Below, piece by piece: positions 9,343 through 17,653 of a stretch of DNA of 64,000 nucleotides. Within the stretch, counting starts at the first letter, position 1. The number at the start of each line of letters is the position of its first letter. The notes beneath the pieces are model-generated. The model worked only from the letters and a program-made list of their open reading frames with translations, had not been told where the DNA came from and searched no databases. Location: positions 310,001 through 374,000 of the forward strand of contig NZ_LT992502.1 in the NCBI RefSeq assembly GCF_900324475.1, in the 5' to 3' direction. The DNA is from Enterobacter bugandensis (lineage in GTDB: Bacteria; Pseudomonadota; Gammaproteobacteria; Enterobacterales; Enterobacteriaceae). Made by a program: the position numbers and the translations under genes.

Positions 9343-9496
9343 AAACGATGTAAAGCCTCTGGTTAATAATGCAATTGCGGCGCAAGGATAACAGAAAGCG
9401 CGCAAAATTTCTGTTGTTACCCGTCATACTTCAGGCGGCAGCGAAACGCGCTGCAGCTCCTGTTACTGACGCTCTTTTTTAAAAAAGGTTCTTTTA

Positions 9497-9865
9497 ATGG
9501 CCAATAATACCACTGGGTTGACGCGTATCATCAAAGCCGCCGGCTATTCATGGAAAGGTTTCCGTGCCGCGTGGGTCAATGAAGCTGCTTTTCGCCAGGA
9601 AGGTGTCGCCGCTATCGTCGCGGTTATCATCGCCTGTTTCCTTGATGTAGATGCCATTACCCGCGTGCTTCTCATCGGTTCCGTACTTCTGGTGATGATA
9701 GTGGAAATTCTCAATAGCGCTATTGAGGCCGTGGTCGACCGGATCGGCTCTGATTTTCACGAGCTCTCTGGCCGCGCGAAAGATATGGGCTCCGCCGCTG
9801 TCCTGCTGGCGATTATCACCGCAGCCATTACCTGGGTCACGCTGCTTTGGTCACATTTCCGATGA
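9497..9865 (+). CDS. dgkA: Diacylglycerol kinase DgkA
   Basis: Small inner-membrane enzyme (122 residues) that recycles diacylglycerol, released during membrane-derived oligosaccharide synthesis, to phosphatidic acid. It has three transmembrane helices. The family signature EILNSAIEAVVDRIG (about residues 69-83) contains the catalytic Glu and the metal-binding Glu. The ribosome-binding site is weak (AAAAGG, some distance from the ATG). lexA follows 108 bases downstream behind its own operators. Confidence 0.96.
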   Translation: MANNTTGLTRIIKAAGYSWKGFRAAWVNEAAFRQEGVAAIVAVIIACFLDVDAITRVLLIGSVLLVMIVEILNSAIEAVVDRIGSDFHELSGRAKDMGSAAVLLAIITAAITWVTLLWSHFR

Positions 9866-9928
9866 TGCTCGAGGAATAATTAAGTCCCTGGTTTTTTGTG
9901 CAGTTTTTGGTTCCAAAATCGCCTTTGA

Positions 9929-9965
9929 CTGTATATACTCACAGCATAACTGTATATACACCCAG
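9929..9965 (+). promoter_or_regulatory. Two LexA boxes in the lexA promoter
   Basis: CTGTATATACTCACAG (9929-9944) and CTGTATATACACCCAG (9950-9965) fit CTGT-N8-ACAG, the second with one mismatch. A TTCCAA -35 (9911) and TATACT -10 (9933) overlap box 1. The arrangement is identical to E. coli and gives autoregulation of the SOS response. Confidence 0.95.
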
Positions 9966-9973
9966 GGGGCGGA

Positions 9974-10582
9974 ATGAAAGCATTAACGACCAGGCAGCAA
10001 GAGGTGTTTGATCTCATTCGGGATCATATCGGCCAGACGGGTATGCCACCCACGCGTGCGGAAATCGCGCAGCGTCTGGGTTTCCGTTCTCCGAATGCTG
10101 CCGAGGAACACCTGAAAGCGCTGGCGCGTAAGGGTGTGATTGAGATTGTGTCAGGCGCGTCGCGTGGTATCCGCCTGCTGGTGGAAGAAGAGACGGGCAT
10201 TCCGCTGATAGGCCGCGTTGCTGCAGGTGAACCGCTGCTGGCACAACAGCATATTGAAGGTCACTACCAGGTCGATCCTGGTATGTTCAAGCCGAGCGCT
10301 GATTTTCTGCTGCGCGTTAGCGGGATGTCGATGAAAGACATCGGCATTCTTGATGGCGACCTTCTGGCCGTTCACAAAACGCAGGATGTGCGAAACGGCC
10401 AGGTGGTGGTTGCGCGCATTGATGACGAAGTGACCGTTAAGCGCCTGAAAAAACAGGGTAACACTGTTCAGCTGTTGCCCGAAAACAACGAGTTCACCCC
10501 GATTGTGGTCGACCTCCGCGAACAGAGTTTCTCTATTGAAGGTCTGGCTGTTGGCGTGATTCGTAACGGCGAATGGCTGTAA
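9974..10582 (+). CDS. lexA: SOS repressor LexA
   Basis: Represses the DNA-damage regulon and self-cleaves when RecA filaments form. It has 202 residues. The N-terminal winged helix includes [13 protein letters not shown]. The cleavage bond Ala84-Gly85 (in RVAAGEP), the catalytic Ser119 and the Lys156 dyad are all at E. coli positions. A GGGGGCGG ribosome-binding site lies in front of ATG 9974. dinF follows 63 bases downstream with a small stem-loop between, consistent with one SOS operon. Confidence 0.98.
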   Translation: MKALTTRQQEVFDLIRDHIGQTGMPPTRAEIAQRLGFRSPNAAEEHLKALARKGVIEIVSGASRGIRLLVEEETGIPLIGRVAAGEPLLAQQHIEGHYQVDPGMFKPSADFLLRVSGMSMKDIGILDGDLLAVHKTQDVRNGQVVVARIDDEVTVKRLKKQGNTVQLLPENNEFTPIVVDLREQSFSIEGLAVGVIRNGEWL

Positions 10583-10593
10583 TCTCTTCCTGA

Positions 10594-10618
10594 CAGGCTA
10601 CGCTTCCGCTGTAGCCTG
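10594..10618 (+). terminator. Weak stem-loop between lexA and dinF
   Basis: CAGGCTAC and GTAGCCTG form an 8-bp stem with a 9-base loop. Only a short T-run (CTTCATTT) follows, so it probably lets some transcripts through to dinF. Confidence 0.55.
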
Positions 10619-10645
10619 CTTCATTTACCCTTCCCGGTATCTCTC

Positions 10646-11983
10646 ATGTCACTGCTGACGGCATCTGATAAGGCATTGTGGCGTCTTGCCCTGCCGATGA
10701 TTTTCTCCAATATCACCGTGCCCTTGCTGGGTCTGGTCGATACGGCCGTTATTGGTCATCTCGATTCCCCTGTTTATCTTGGCGGCGTGGCGATTGGCGC
10801 GACGGCAACCAGCTTCCTGTTTATGCTGCTGCTCTTTTTGCGTATGAGTACTACCGGGCTCACGGCACAGGCGTATGGTGCGAAAGATCCGTTACGTCTG
10901 GCGCGTGCGCTGGTGCAGCCGCTGATCCTGGCGCTTGGCGCGGGGGTACTCATTGTTTTACTGCGCACGCCCCTGATAGACTTTGCGCTCCATGTTGTTG
11001 GTGGCAGCGAGGCGGTACTGGAGCAGGCGCGTCGCTTCCTGGAAATCCGCTGGCTCAGCGCGCCCGCTTCGCTGGCAAACCTGGTTCTGCTGGGTTGGTT
11101 ACTGGGTGTGCAATACGCCCGTGCGCCAGTGATTTTGCTGGTCGTGGGAAACCTTCTCAACATTGTGCTCGATCTCTGGCTGGTGATGGGCCTGCATATG
11201 GACGTGCGCGGGGCGGCACTGGCGACGGCGATTGCCGAATACGGAACCTTACTCATTGGGCTGTGGATGGTCTGGCGCGTGATGGCCCTGCGCGGGATAT
11301 CCCTCGTAATGCTGAAAACCGCATGGCGCGGCAATATCCGTAAACTGCTGGCGCTCAACCGTGACATCATGCTGCGCTCGCTTCTGCTACAACTCTGTTT
11401 TGGCGCATTGACGGTTTTTGGTGCCCGTCTTGGGCCTGAGATCGTCGCGGTGAATGCGGTCCTGATGACATTGCTGACGTTTACCGCCTACGCGCTGGAT
11501 GGCTTCGCCTACGCCGTTGAGGCGCATTCCGGGCAGGCGTACGGCGCGCGGGAAAGTGGCCAGCTTAGGGATGTCTGGCGGGCAGCCTGTCGACAAGCGG
11601 GACTGGTCGCGCTGGCGTTTGCACTGATTTATGCCTGTTTTGGCCGTGACATTATTGCATTACTCACTTCGATCCCGGCTTTACGTGAACTGGCGGACCA
11701 CTACATCGTCTGGCAGGTGATCTTGCCGGTGGTGGGGGTGTGGTGTTATCTGCTGGACGGCATGTTTATCGGTGCGACGCGCGGAGCGGAAATGCGCAAC
11801 AGTATGGCGGTTGCGGCGGCGGGGTTTGGTTTGACGCTGCTGACGCTTCCGTGGCTGGGTAATCACGGTTTGTGGCTGGCGCTTGCGGTCTTTCTCTCCC
11901 TGCGCGGCCTCTCGCTTGCCTTTATCTGGCATCGCCACTGGCAAAATAATACCTGGCTTCCTTCCCGTCACGATATATCGTGA
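10646..11983 (+). CDS. dinF: MATE-family efflux protein DinF
   Basis: Inner-membrane protein of 445 residues with about 12 transmembrane segments and the MATE fold; the first half starts LPMIFSNITVPLLGLVDTAV. E. coli DinF is SOS-induced and has been linked to protection from oxidative stress and bile salts. The transported substrate is not readable from sequence. It is co-transcribed with lexA. The stop codon lies inside a perfect 22-bp palindrome (11965-11986). Confidence 0.93.
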   Translation: MSLLTASDKALWRLALPMIFSNITVPLLGLVDTAVIGHLDSPVYLGGVAIGATATSFLFMLLLFLRMSTTGLTAQAYGAKDPLRLARALVQPLILALGAGVLIVLLRTPLIDFALHVVGGSEAVLEQARRFLEIRWLSAPASLANLVLLGWLLGVQYARAPVILLVVGNLLNIVLDLWLVMGLHMDVRGAALATAIAEYGTLLIGLWMVWRVMALRGISLVMLKTAWRGNIRKLLALNRDIMLRSLLLQLCFGALTVFGARLGPEIVAVNAVLMTLLTFTAYALDGFAYAVEAHSGQAYGARESGQLRDVWRAACRQAGLVALAFALIYACFGRDIIALLTSIPALRELADHYIVWQVILPVVGVWCYLLDGMFIGATRGAEMRNSMAVAAAGFGLTLLTLPWLGNHGLWLALAVFLSLRGLSLAFIWHRHWQNNTWLPSRHDIS

Positions 11984-11986
11984 CGG
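11965..11986. repeat. Perfect 22-bp palindrome at the dinF stop
   Basis: CCGTCACGATATATCGTGAC plus GG reads the same on both strands and spans the last codons and stop of dinF. No T-run follows. It could be a regulator site for the downstream yjbJ promoter or an RNA hairpin. Confidence 0.75.
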
Positions 11987-12103
11987 TTAAAGATTCCGAA
12001 TATGAAATCAACTGCCGAATCCTCAACTACAATTATTATCACGTCCAGCAGAAAAGAACGTAACGGACGTTACGACCCGACGCTTAACTAAGAGGACACG
12101 ATG

Positions 12104-12313
12104 ATGAATAAAGACGAAATCGGCGGCAACTGGAAGCAGTTCAAAGGTAAAGCGAAAGAACAGTGGGGTAAGCTGACTGATGACGATATGACCGTCATTG
12201 AAGGCAAGCGCGATCAGCTTGTCGGTAAAATTCAGGAACGTTACGGCTACGCGAAAGATCAGGCGGAAAACGAAGTCAAAGACTGGGAAACCCGTAACGA
12301 CTACCGCTGGTAA
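12104..12313 (+). CDS. yjbJ: CsbD-family stress protein YjbJ
   Basis: Small hydrophilic protein of 69 residues, an abundant stationary-phase and stress protein in E. coli of unknown function. The CsbD pattern NWKQFKGKAKEQWGKLTDDD is visible at the N terminus. Two consecutive ATGs occur (12101, 12104). I prefer the second because AGAGGA is then 7 bases away and it matches E. coli. It ends just before a strong terminator and converges with zur. Confidence 0.94.
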   Translation: MNKDEIGGNWKQFKGKAKEQWGKLTDDDMTVIEGKRDQLVGKIQERYGYAKDQAENEVKDWETRNDYRW

Positions 12314-12330
12314 CGCTGAATAACCCACAG

Positions 12331-12350
12331 AGGCGGCTTAAGAGCCGCCT
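12331..12350 (+). terminator. yjbJ terminator
   Basis: AGGCGGCT-TAAG-AGCCGCCT stem-loop followed by TTCTTTT. Confidence 0.85.
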
Positions 12351-12361
12351 TTCTTTTGCTG

Positions 12362-12874
12362 CTAACGCGGCTTTTTCTTTATCAGAATTGAGTGGTCGTG
12401 CTGACACGCATCCTGATGTCGACAGGCTTCCACCTCAACGCATGCAGAACACAGCCCGTGCGCTTCAATCACGTTATGACGCAGGGCAAAACCCATTTTT
12501 GCCGCCAGCGTGTGCATAATGTCCTCTACGCCTTCCGCTCCCTCTTCTTTCACTACGCCGCAACGATCGCAGATAAACATGGCCGATGTATGCGTTGGCT
12601 GATCGAAAAGATGGCACAGGACATAGCTGTTTGTGGATTCAACTTTATGCACAAACCCTTGTTCCAGCAGGAAATCCAGCGCGCGATACACCGTGGGCGG
12701 TTTAGCCTGCGGCTCGCTTTCGCGGAGCAGGTCGAGTAGATCGTAGGCGCTGATCGCCCCCTGTTGCAGGCTCATCAGGCGCAAGACTTCAAGGCGCTGC
12801 GGGGTCAGGCGCACATTGCGTTGCGCGCACAGCTTTTCGGCCTGCGCTAACAGCTCTTTTGTGGACTTATCCAT
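12362..12874 (-). CDS. zur: Zinc uptake regulator Zur
   Basis: Fur-family repressor of 170 residues that shuts off zinc import genes when zinc is bound. The N-terminal winged helix includes PPTVYRALDFLLEQG. The metal sites are intact: Cys in YVLCHLFD, the structural CDRC and CSAC pairs, and the HTSAMF segment. A Cys that follows the CDRC pair in E. coli (KEECAEG) is Gly here. It is convergent with yjbJ, and a cupin gene lies on the far side where K-12 has yjbL. Confidence 0.96.
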   Translation of the reverse strand: MDKSTKELLAQAEKLCAQRNVRLTPQRLEVLRLMSLQQGAISAYDLLDLLRESEPQAKPPTVYRALDFLLEQGFVHKVESTNSYVLCHLFDQPTHTSAMFICDRCGVVKEEGAEGVEDIMHTLAAKMGFALRHNVIEAHGLCSACVEVEACRHQDACQHDHSILIKKKPR

Positions 12875-12989
12875 TTAGCACCTCGGATGTTCTGGGAGAT
12901 AAAACCCTCACTTTATCATGTTCTGGCAAAAACACCGATATCCGCCAGGCTGTGCTATACCTGACGCATCGCAAACCGGGAATGTAACA

Positions 12990-13478
12990 ATGAAAAAACC
13001 AGACTGTATCAAGCACTGGCGCGACGTAGAAAGGCCAGATGACGCCACCTACCCCGACAGTAACGAGCTTTTTTCCATCGGATCGCCGCTGGCGCGCAGC
13101 CTGGGCCTCAGGCGTATAGGCATTCATCATGAACGTTTACCACCGGGACGTCGGACGTCCTATCCCCATGCGGAAAGTGACGAAGAAGAGTTTATCTACG
13201 TGCTTGAGGGCTATCCTGAAGCCTGGATTAATGGCTATTTGTGGAAACTCGAACCCGGAGACAGCGTGGGCTTTCCCGCCGGAACGGGGGTGTGCCACAC
13301 CTTTATCAACAACACAGAGGAAGAGGTTCGGCTACTGGTGGTGGGGGAGGCCAACAAGAAGCACAACCGCATCTACTATCCGCTCAATCCGGTTTATGCC
13401 GCCACGCGGGAAGATCGCTGGGTAGACCATCCGCCACAGTTTTTTGGGCCGCACGATGGAAAACCTGGGAAAAAATAA
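12990..13478 (+). CDS. Cupin-domain protein, function unknown
   Basis: Predicted cytoplasmic single-cupin protein of 162 residues, resembling the uncharacterised COG3837 group. The cupin motifs are SYPHAESDEEEFIYVLEG (about residues 57-74) and GTGVCHTFINN. The first motif has only one His, so metal binding may use His, Glu and the second-motif His. The ATG at 12990 gives the conserved MKKPDC-type start; an upstream in-frame ATG at 12918 lacks a ribosome-binding site. It occupies the place of yjbL/yjbM in K-12. I cannot name a substrate. Confidence 0.8.
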   Translation: MKKPDCIKHWRDVERPDDATYPDSNELFSIGSPLARSLGLRRIGIHHERLPPGRRTSYPHAESDEEEFIYVLEGYPEAWINGYLWKLEPGDSVGFPAGTGVCHTFINNTEEEVRLLVVGEANKKHNRIYYPLNPVYAATREDRWVDHPPQFFGPHDGKPGKK

Positions 13479-13652
13479 TTTCCTCTTCTATAAATATTGA
13501 GGGCCGTCACAAATTACAACAGGCCGTAAGGAAGTTTTACTTAGGGAATGAATTAGCGGGTCTTTTTATCTTTATTCACAGCAATAGTTCGCGCCTGTTT
13601 GGGGGATAACAGACAGGGGTTATTTCATAACAGACTATAAGACGGGCATACT

Positions 13653-14963
13653 GTGAAAAAACATTTTAAATTTTCGGTGGTTAGCATCGCTGTCTCCTTG
13701 TTTATGGCAAATCAGGCGGGAGCAGCCAATACCTGGACAGAATCACGTAGCGACGCGATGGGGGGCACCGGCGTTGCTTCGGGCAGTTATGGCAGTGGGG
13801 CGTTAATCAACCCCGCGCTGCTGGCAAAGGCAAAGCCGGACGATGACGTGACGGTCATTTTGCCGTCCGTTGGGGTGCAGGTAACGGATGAGGACAATCT
13901 TCAGGATGAGATTGATACCATCAACGACAAAATCAATCACTACAAGGATGTGGTTGATAATCTTACGCCAATTCAGGTCATCACTAATCCTTTAGGCTCC
14001 ATCAACCAGTTCCAGGGCGCGGCCAAAGATTTGGCTGATGAGCTGGACTATCTCAAGGGCAAAACCGCTCGCGCGACGGCAGGGGCAGGGCTTGCGGTGA
14101 GTATACCTAACGATGTGCTTTCCGTGGCCTTTATGGCGAAAGGGTACGCCCATGGCCGGGTAAGTTCGTCTATCGACCAGCAGGATATTGATTATCTGCG
14201 CGGTATTCAAAGAAGCAATCTGGTGGCTGCCGGCGTTGCCCTGGACGCTGCGCTGAACGGCACGGACCAGATCACTAAAAACCTCAACTCAACGGCGTCC
14301 GGTCGGGCGGCGATTATCTCCGACTACGGTATTGCCGTTGCCCGCCAGTTTGACCTTGGCGGCGTTCCGGTTTCCGTGGGCGTGACGCCAAAACTGCAAA
14401 AAAGCTGGATCTATAACTACACCACCTCGATCTACGATTACGACAGTAATAAGTGGAACGATAGCCGCTACCGTACAGACGATACCGGCTTTAACGTCGA
14501 TGCCGGTATTGCCGCTGATTTTGGCGAAAACTGGACGGTCGGCGTGAGCGGGCAAAACCTGATGTCGCGCGATATCGACACCAAAGATATCCGCATCCGC
14601 AACGGGCGTACGGGGGAAGTGGTGAGCTATAAAGACACCTACCAGATCCGTCCGCTGGTGACCGCGGGCGCTGCCTGGCACAACGATCTGGTGACCCTGA
14701 CCGCCGATGGCGATCTGACCGAAACCAAAGGATTTAAGAGCGAAGATACGTCGCAGTATGTTGGGGTCGGTGCTGAAGTGACTCCGCTGAGCTGGCTGGC
14801 GGTGCGTGCCGGTTATCGTGCGGATATGAAAGGGAACGACAGCAACGTCTTTACCGGCGGTGTCGGTTTCGCGCCGTTCAATACCGTTCATGTTGACCTG
14901 ATGGGCCTGTATGGCGAGGACGAAACCTGGGGCGCAGGAGCTCAGCTGAGCATGACGTTCTAA
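13653..14963 (+). CDS. TraF-like (PF13729-type) outer-membrane beta-barrel protein
   Basis: Protein of 436 residues with a signal peptide (residues 1-24, cut after NQAGA). The mature start has SRSDAMGGTGVASG and ALINPALLA, like FadL/OmpP1-type barrels. The rest is alternating strands ending in a C-terminal Phe (SMTF), the outer-membrane assembly signal. Databases often name this family 'conjugal transfer protein TraF', but no conjugation gene is nearby. The start is GTG. A predicted coiled stretch at residues 80-130 may be a plug or periplasmic arm. Absent from K-12 at this place. Confidence 0.75.
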   Translation: MKKHFKFSVVSIAVSLFMANQAGAANTWTESRSDAMGGTGVASGSYGSGALINPALLAKAKPDDDVTVILPSVGVQVTDEDNLQDEIDTINDKINHYKDVVDNLTPIQVITNPLGSINQFQGAAKDLADELDYLKGKTARATAGAGLAVSIPNDVLSVAFMAKGYAHGRVSSSIDQQDIDYLRGIQRSNLVAAGVALDAALNGTDQITKNLNSTASGRAAIISDYGIAVARQFDLGGVPVSVGVTPKLQKSWIYNYTTSIYDYDSNKWNDSRYRTDDTGFNVDAGIAADFGENWTVGVSGQNLMSRDIDTKDIRIRNGRTGEVVSYKDTYQIRPLVTAGAAWHNDLVTLTADGDLTETKGFKSEDTSQYVGVGAEVTPLSWLAVRAGYRADMKGNDSNVFTGGVGFAPFNTVHVDLMGLYGEDETWGAGAQLSMTF

Positions 14964-14969
14964 AGTACA

Positions 14970-14990
14970 CCGGAGGCGCTGCGCCTCCGG
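14970..14990 (+). terminator. Terminator of the TraF-like gene
   Basis: A 10-bp stem CCGGAGGCGC / GCGCCTCCGG with a single-base loop, followed by CTTTTCTTTG. Confidence 0.85.
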
Positions 14991-15045
14991 CTTTTCTTTG
15001 TGCTATAGTAGCGCCCCTTTTCCACCAGATGCTTAAAACTTCGCC

Positions 15046-16041
15046 ATGTCGTCAGAACACCAGACCGCTTTTCCTGCACACCGTTTCTCTATTGCGCCGA
15101 TGCTCGACTGGACGGACAGACACTGCCGCTATTTCCTGCGCCAGCTCTCCCGCCATACGCTGCTGTACACCGAAATGGTGACCACGGGCGCAATTATTCA
15201 CGGTAAGGGCGACTACCTGGCATACAGTGAAGAAGAGCATCCGGTTGCGCTGCAGTTGGGGGGCAGCGATCCGGTCGCGCTGGCCCAGTGTGCAAAGCTG
15301 GCGGAAGAGCGCGGCTACGACGAGATCAACCTGAACGTTGGCTGCCCTTCCGACCGCGTGCAAAACGGCATGTTCGGCGCCTGTCTGATGGGCAACGCAC
15401 AGCTGGTGGCGGACTGCATCAAAGCGATGCGCGATGTGGTCTCCATTCCGGTGACGGTCAAAACCCGTATCGGCATCGACGACCAGGACAGCTACGAATT
15501 CCTGTGCGATTTCATCAATACGGTGTCAGGGAAAGGCGAGTGTGAGATGTTTATCATCCACGCCCGCAAAGCCTGGCTTTCAGGCCTTAGCCCGAAAGAG
15601 AACCGTGAGATCCCGCCGCTGGACTACCCGCGCGTGTACCAGCTGAAACGTGATTTCCCGCACCTGACGATGTCAATCAACGGCGGCATCAAGTCTCTGG
15701 AAGAGGCCAAAGCGCACCTTGAACATATGGATGGCGTGATGGTCGGGCGCGAGGCGTATCAAAATCCGGGCATTCTGGCGACCGTCGACCGCGAAATCTT
15801 TGGCGTTGCAGGCGCAGACACCGACCCGGTTGCCGTCGTGCGTGCCATGTACCCTTACATTGAGCGCGAGCTGAGCAATGGCACCTATCTTGGCCACATC
15901 ACCCGCCATATGCTTGGCCTGTTCCAGGGTATTCCGGGCGCGCGCCAGTGGCGTCGCTACCTCAGTGAGAACGCGCATAAAGCCGGTGCCGATATTGAGG
16001 TGCTGGAACATGCGCTGCGGCTGGTGGCGGATAAGCGATAA
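15046..16041 (+). CDS. dusA: tRNA-dihydrouridine synthase A
   Basis: Flavoenzyme that reduces uridine to dihydrouridine at positions 20 and 20a of tRNA. It has 331 residues. The FMN barrel begins [12 protein letters not shown], the catalytic Cys is at about residue 100 ([10 protein letters not shown]), and the KTRIGID and INGGI segments are intact. The second domain is the C-terminal helical tRNA-binding part. ATG 15046 gives a slightly shorter N terminus than some E. coli annotations. pspG follows behind its own sigma-54 promoter. Confidence 0.95.
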   Translation: MSSEHQTAFPAHRFSIAPMLDWTDRHCRYFLRQLSRHTLLYTEMVTTGAIIHGKGDYLAYSEEEHPVALQLGGSDPVALAQCAKLAEERGYDEINLNVGCPSDRVQNGMFGACLMGNAQLVADCIKAMRDVVSIPVTVKTRIGIDDQDSYEFLCDFINTVSGKGECEMFIIHARKAWLSGLSPKENREIPPLDYPRVYQLKRDFPHLTMSINGGIKSLEEAKAHLEHMDGVMVGREAYQNPGILATVDREIFGVAGADTDPVAVVRAMYPYIERELSNGTYLGHITRHMLGLFQGIPGARQWRRYLSENAHKAGADIEVLEHALRLVADKR

Positions 16042-16120
16042 TTTCGCTAAAAGATCGTCAAATTCACCACGCTCTGCGGATCCTCGCGGGGCGTTTTGCT
16101 TTAAGAACAATAGGTTAGCT

Positions 16121-16137
16121 TTGGCATGATTCTTGTA
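16121..16137 (+). promoter_or_regulatory. Sigma-54 promoter of pspG
   Basis: TTGGCATGATTCTTGTA has the -24 TTGGCA and -12 TTGT elements with correct spacing, 40 bases before the pspG ATG. E. coli pspG is driven by sigma-54 and PspF. The PspF enhancer is expected in the preceding 100 bases but I could not define it. Confidence 0.8.
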
Positions 16138-16176
16138 ATGATTGCAGCATCATTCGGGAACTCGTGGGAGAGCACC

Positions 16177-16419
16177 ATGCTTGAACTACTTTTTGTGATT
16201 GGCTTTTTTGTCATGCTGATGGTCACGGGCGTGTCGCTGCTCGGCATTCTGGCCGCGCTCGTTGTGGCTACGGTAGTTATGTTTATCGGCGGATTATTTG
16301 CCCTGACGATCAAACTGCTGCCGTGGCTGCTGCTGGCTATCGCCGTGGTGTGGGTAATACGGGCGATTAAAGCGCCAAAACTGCCGACTTATCAGCGCAA
16401 TAACCGCTTCCGTTACTAA
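16177..16419 (+). CDS. pspG: Phage-shock protein G
   Basis: Inner-membrane protein of 80 residues, an effector of the phage-shock response to loss of proton-motive force. There are two hydrophobic stretches (residues 3-44 and 48-62) and a basic C-terminal tail ending NNRFRY. The in-frame ATG at 16126 lies inside the sigma-54 promoter, so 16177, with GGGAGAGCACC before it, is the start. The 184-base gap to qorA holds only a shared terminator and no recognised gene. Confidence 0.94.
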   Translation: MLELLFVIGFFVMLMVTGVSLLGILAALVVATVVMFIGGLFALTIKLLPWLLLAIAVVWVIRAIKAPKLPTYQRNNRFRY

Positions 16420-16567
16420 GGTATTGAGGGGTTCGTCACATACTTGTAACTTTTCCGGCAGCATGGCTTAGAACAGAATAGGATTTACTTATCGAATCTG
16501 TCACTATGGCTGCCGCTACAGAATTCATCGAGCTGTACCCTACATACAGCCGAACTAAAAAAAGAAA

Positions 16568-16587
16568 GGGCTTCCCACGGGAAGCCC
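16568..16587 (-). terminator. qorA terminator
   Basis: GGGCTTCC-CACG-GGAAGCCC stem with CTTTC-TTTTTTT on the minus strand. A weaker T-run allows bidirectional use. Confidence 0.85.
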
Positions 16588-16603
16588 AATTTCTTTTTGG
16601 GGG

Positions 16604-17587
16604 TCAGGGAATTAGCAAACTTGAACCCTGCGTCGCCCGGCTTTCCAGCACCTCATGCGCGCGCTGCGCATCGGTTAGCGGGTATTTCTGCGCATCCGCC
16701 ACATCCACCTTAATCACGCCGCTGGCTATTAGCGAGAACAGCTCGTTGCTGGCTTCCTCCAGTTCTTCCCGGTTGGTGATGTAACCCTGCAAAGAAGGGC
16801 GCGTCACGTACAGCGACCCTTTCTGATTCAGAATGCCGAGATTGACGCCGGTGACAGCGCCTGAGGCGTTACCAAAGCTCACCATCAGCCCGCGACGCTG
16901 CAGGCAGTCCAGCGACGCTTCCCAGGTGTCTTTCCCCACCGAGTCATACACGACGCGTACTTTTTTGCCGCCGGTGATCTCTTTTAGCCGCTCGACGATG
17001 CTCTCTTCCCGATAGTTGATCACCTGCCACGCGCCCGCGTCCAGCGCACGCTGGGCTTTTTGCGCACTGCCTGTGGTGCCGATCAGCTTCGCGCCTAAGG
17101 CTTTCGCCCACTGGCAGGCAATCAGCCCCACGCCACCGGCGGCAGCATGAAACAGGAACTGCTCATCGGGCTTAATTTCGTAGGTTTTGCGCAGCAGGTA
17201 ATAGACCGTCAGCCCTTTCAGGAAGGAGGCCGCCGCCTGCTCAAAGGAGATGGCGTTAGGCAGCAGGGCGGCTTTATCCGCCGGGACGTTGTGGATGGAG
17301 CTGTAAGCGCCCAGGGCAGACTGTGCATACACCACACGATCGCCTTCTTTAATGTGCTTAACCGCACTGCCCACTTTGCTGACGATGCCGGCCGCTTCAG
17401 TGCCCAGGCCGCTCGGCATTGACGGAGGCGGGTAGAGCCCGCCGCGAATATAGGTATCAATGTAGTTAATGCCGATGGCTTTGTTTTCAACCTGAATTTC
17501 GTTCTCGCCAGGCGCAGCGGGGGTAAACTCCACCGCTTTCAGCACTTCAGGACCGCCGTGTTTCTGGAACTCAATGCGCGTTGCCAT
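16604..17587 (-). CDS. qorA: NADPH:quinone oxidoreductase QorA
   Basis: Zeta-crystallin-like medium-chain reductase without the catalytic zinc, 327 residues, cytoplasmic dimer in E. coli. The NADPH-binding motif is AAAGGVGLIACQWAKALGAK (about residues 148-167), and the N-terminal quinone-side domain begins with IEFQKHGGPEVL. It diverges from dnaB, with start codons 66 bases apart, as in E. coli. Confidence 0.95.
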   Translation of the reverse strand: MATRIEFQKHGGPEVLKAVEFTPAAPGENEIQVENKAIGINYIDTYIRGGLYPPPSMPSGLGTEAAGIVSKVGSAVKHIKEGDRVVYAQSALGAYSSIHNVPADKAALLPNAISFEQAAASFLKGLTVYYLLRKTYEIKPDEQFLFHAAAGGVGLIACQWAKALGAKLIGTTGSAQKAQRALDAGAWQVINYREESIVERLKEITGGKKVRVVYDSVGKDTWEASLDCLQRRGLMVSFGNASGAVTGVNLGILNQKGSLYVTRPSLQGYITNREELEEASNELFSLIASGVIKVDVADAQKYPLTDAQRAHEVLESRATQGSSLLIP

Positions 17588-17653
17588 GCTCCCTCCGTAA
17601 GAAAAATATGGTAATCTTTCGACCCACTCTTTATCTCGGTAACTCCATTCACT

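Noticed and set aside
13653..14963. Evidence of a conjugative element from the 'TraF' name
   Set aside because: No other transfer, relaxase or integrase genes are near; the name is only a family label.
16420..16603. 92-residue ORF starting at 16506 as a new gene between pspG and qorA
   Set aside because: It runs through the qorA terminator and the antisense of qorA; no ribosome-binding site and no family resemblance.
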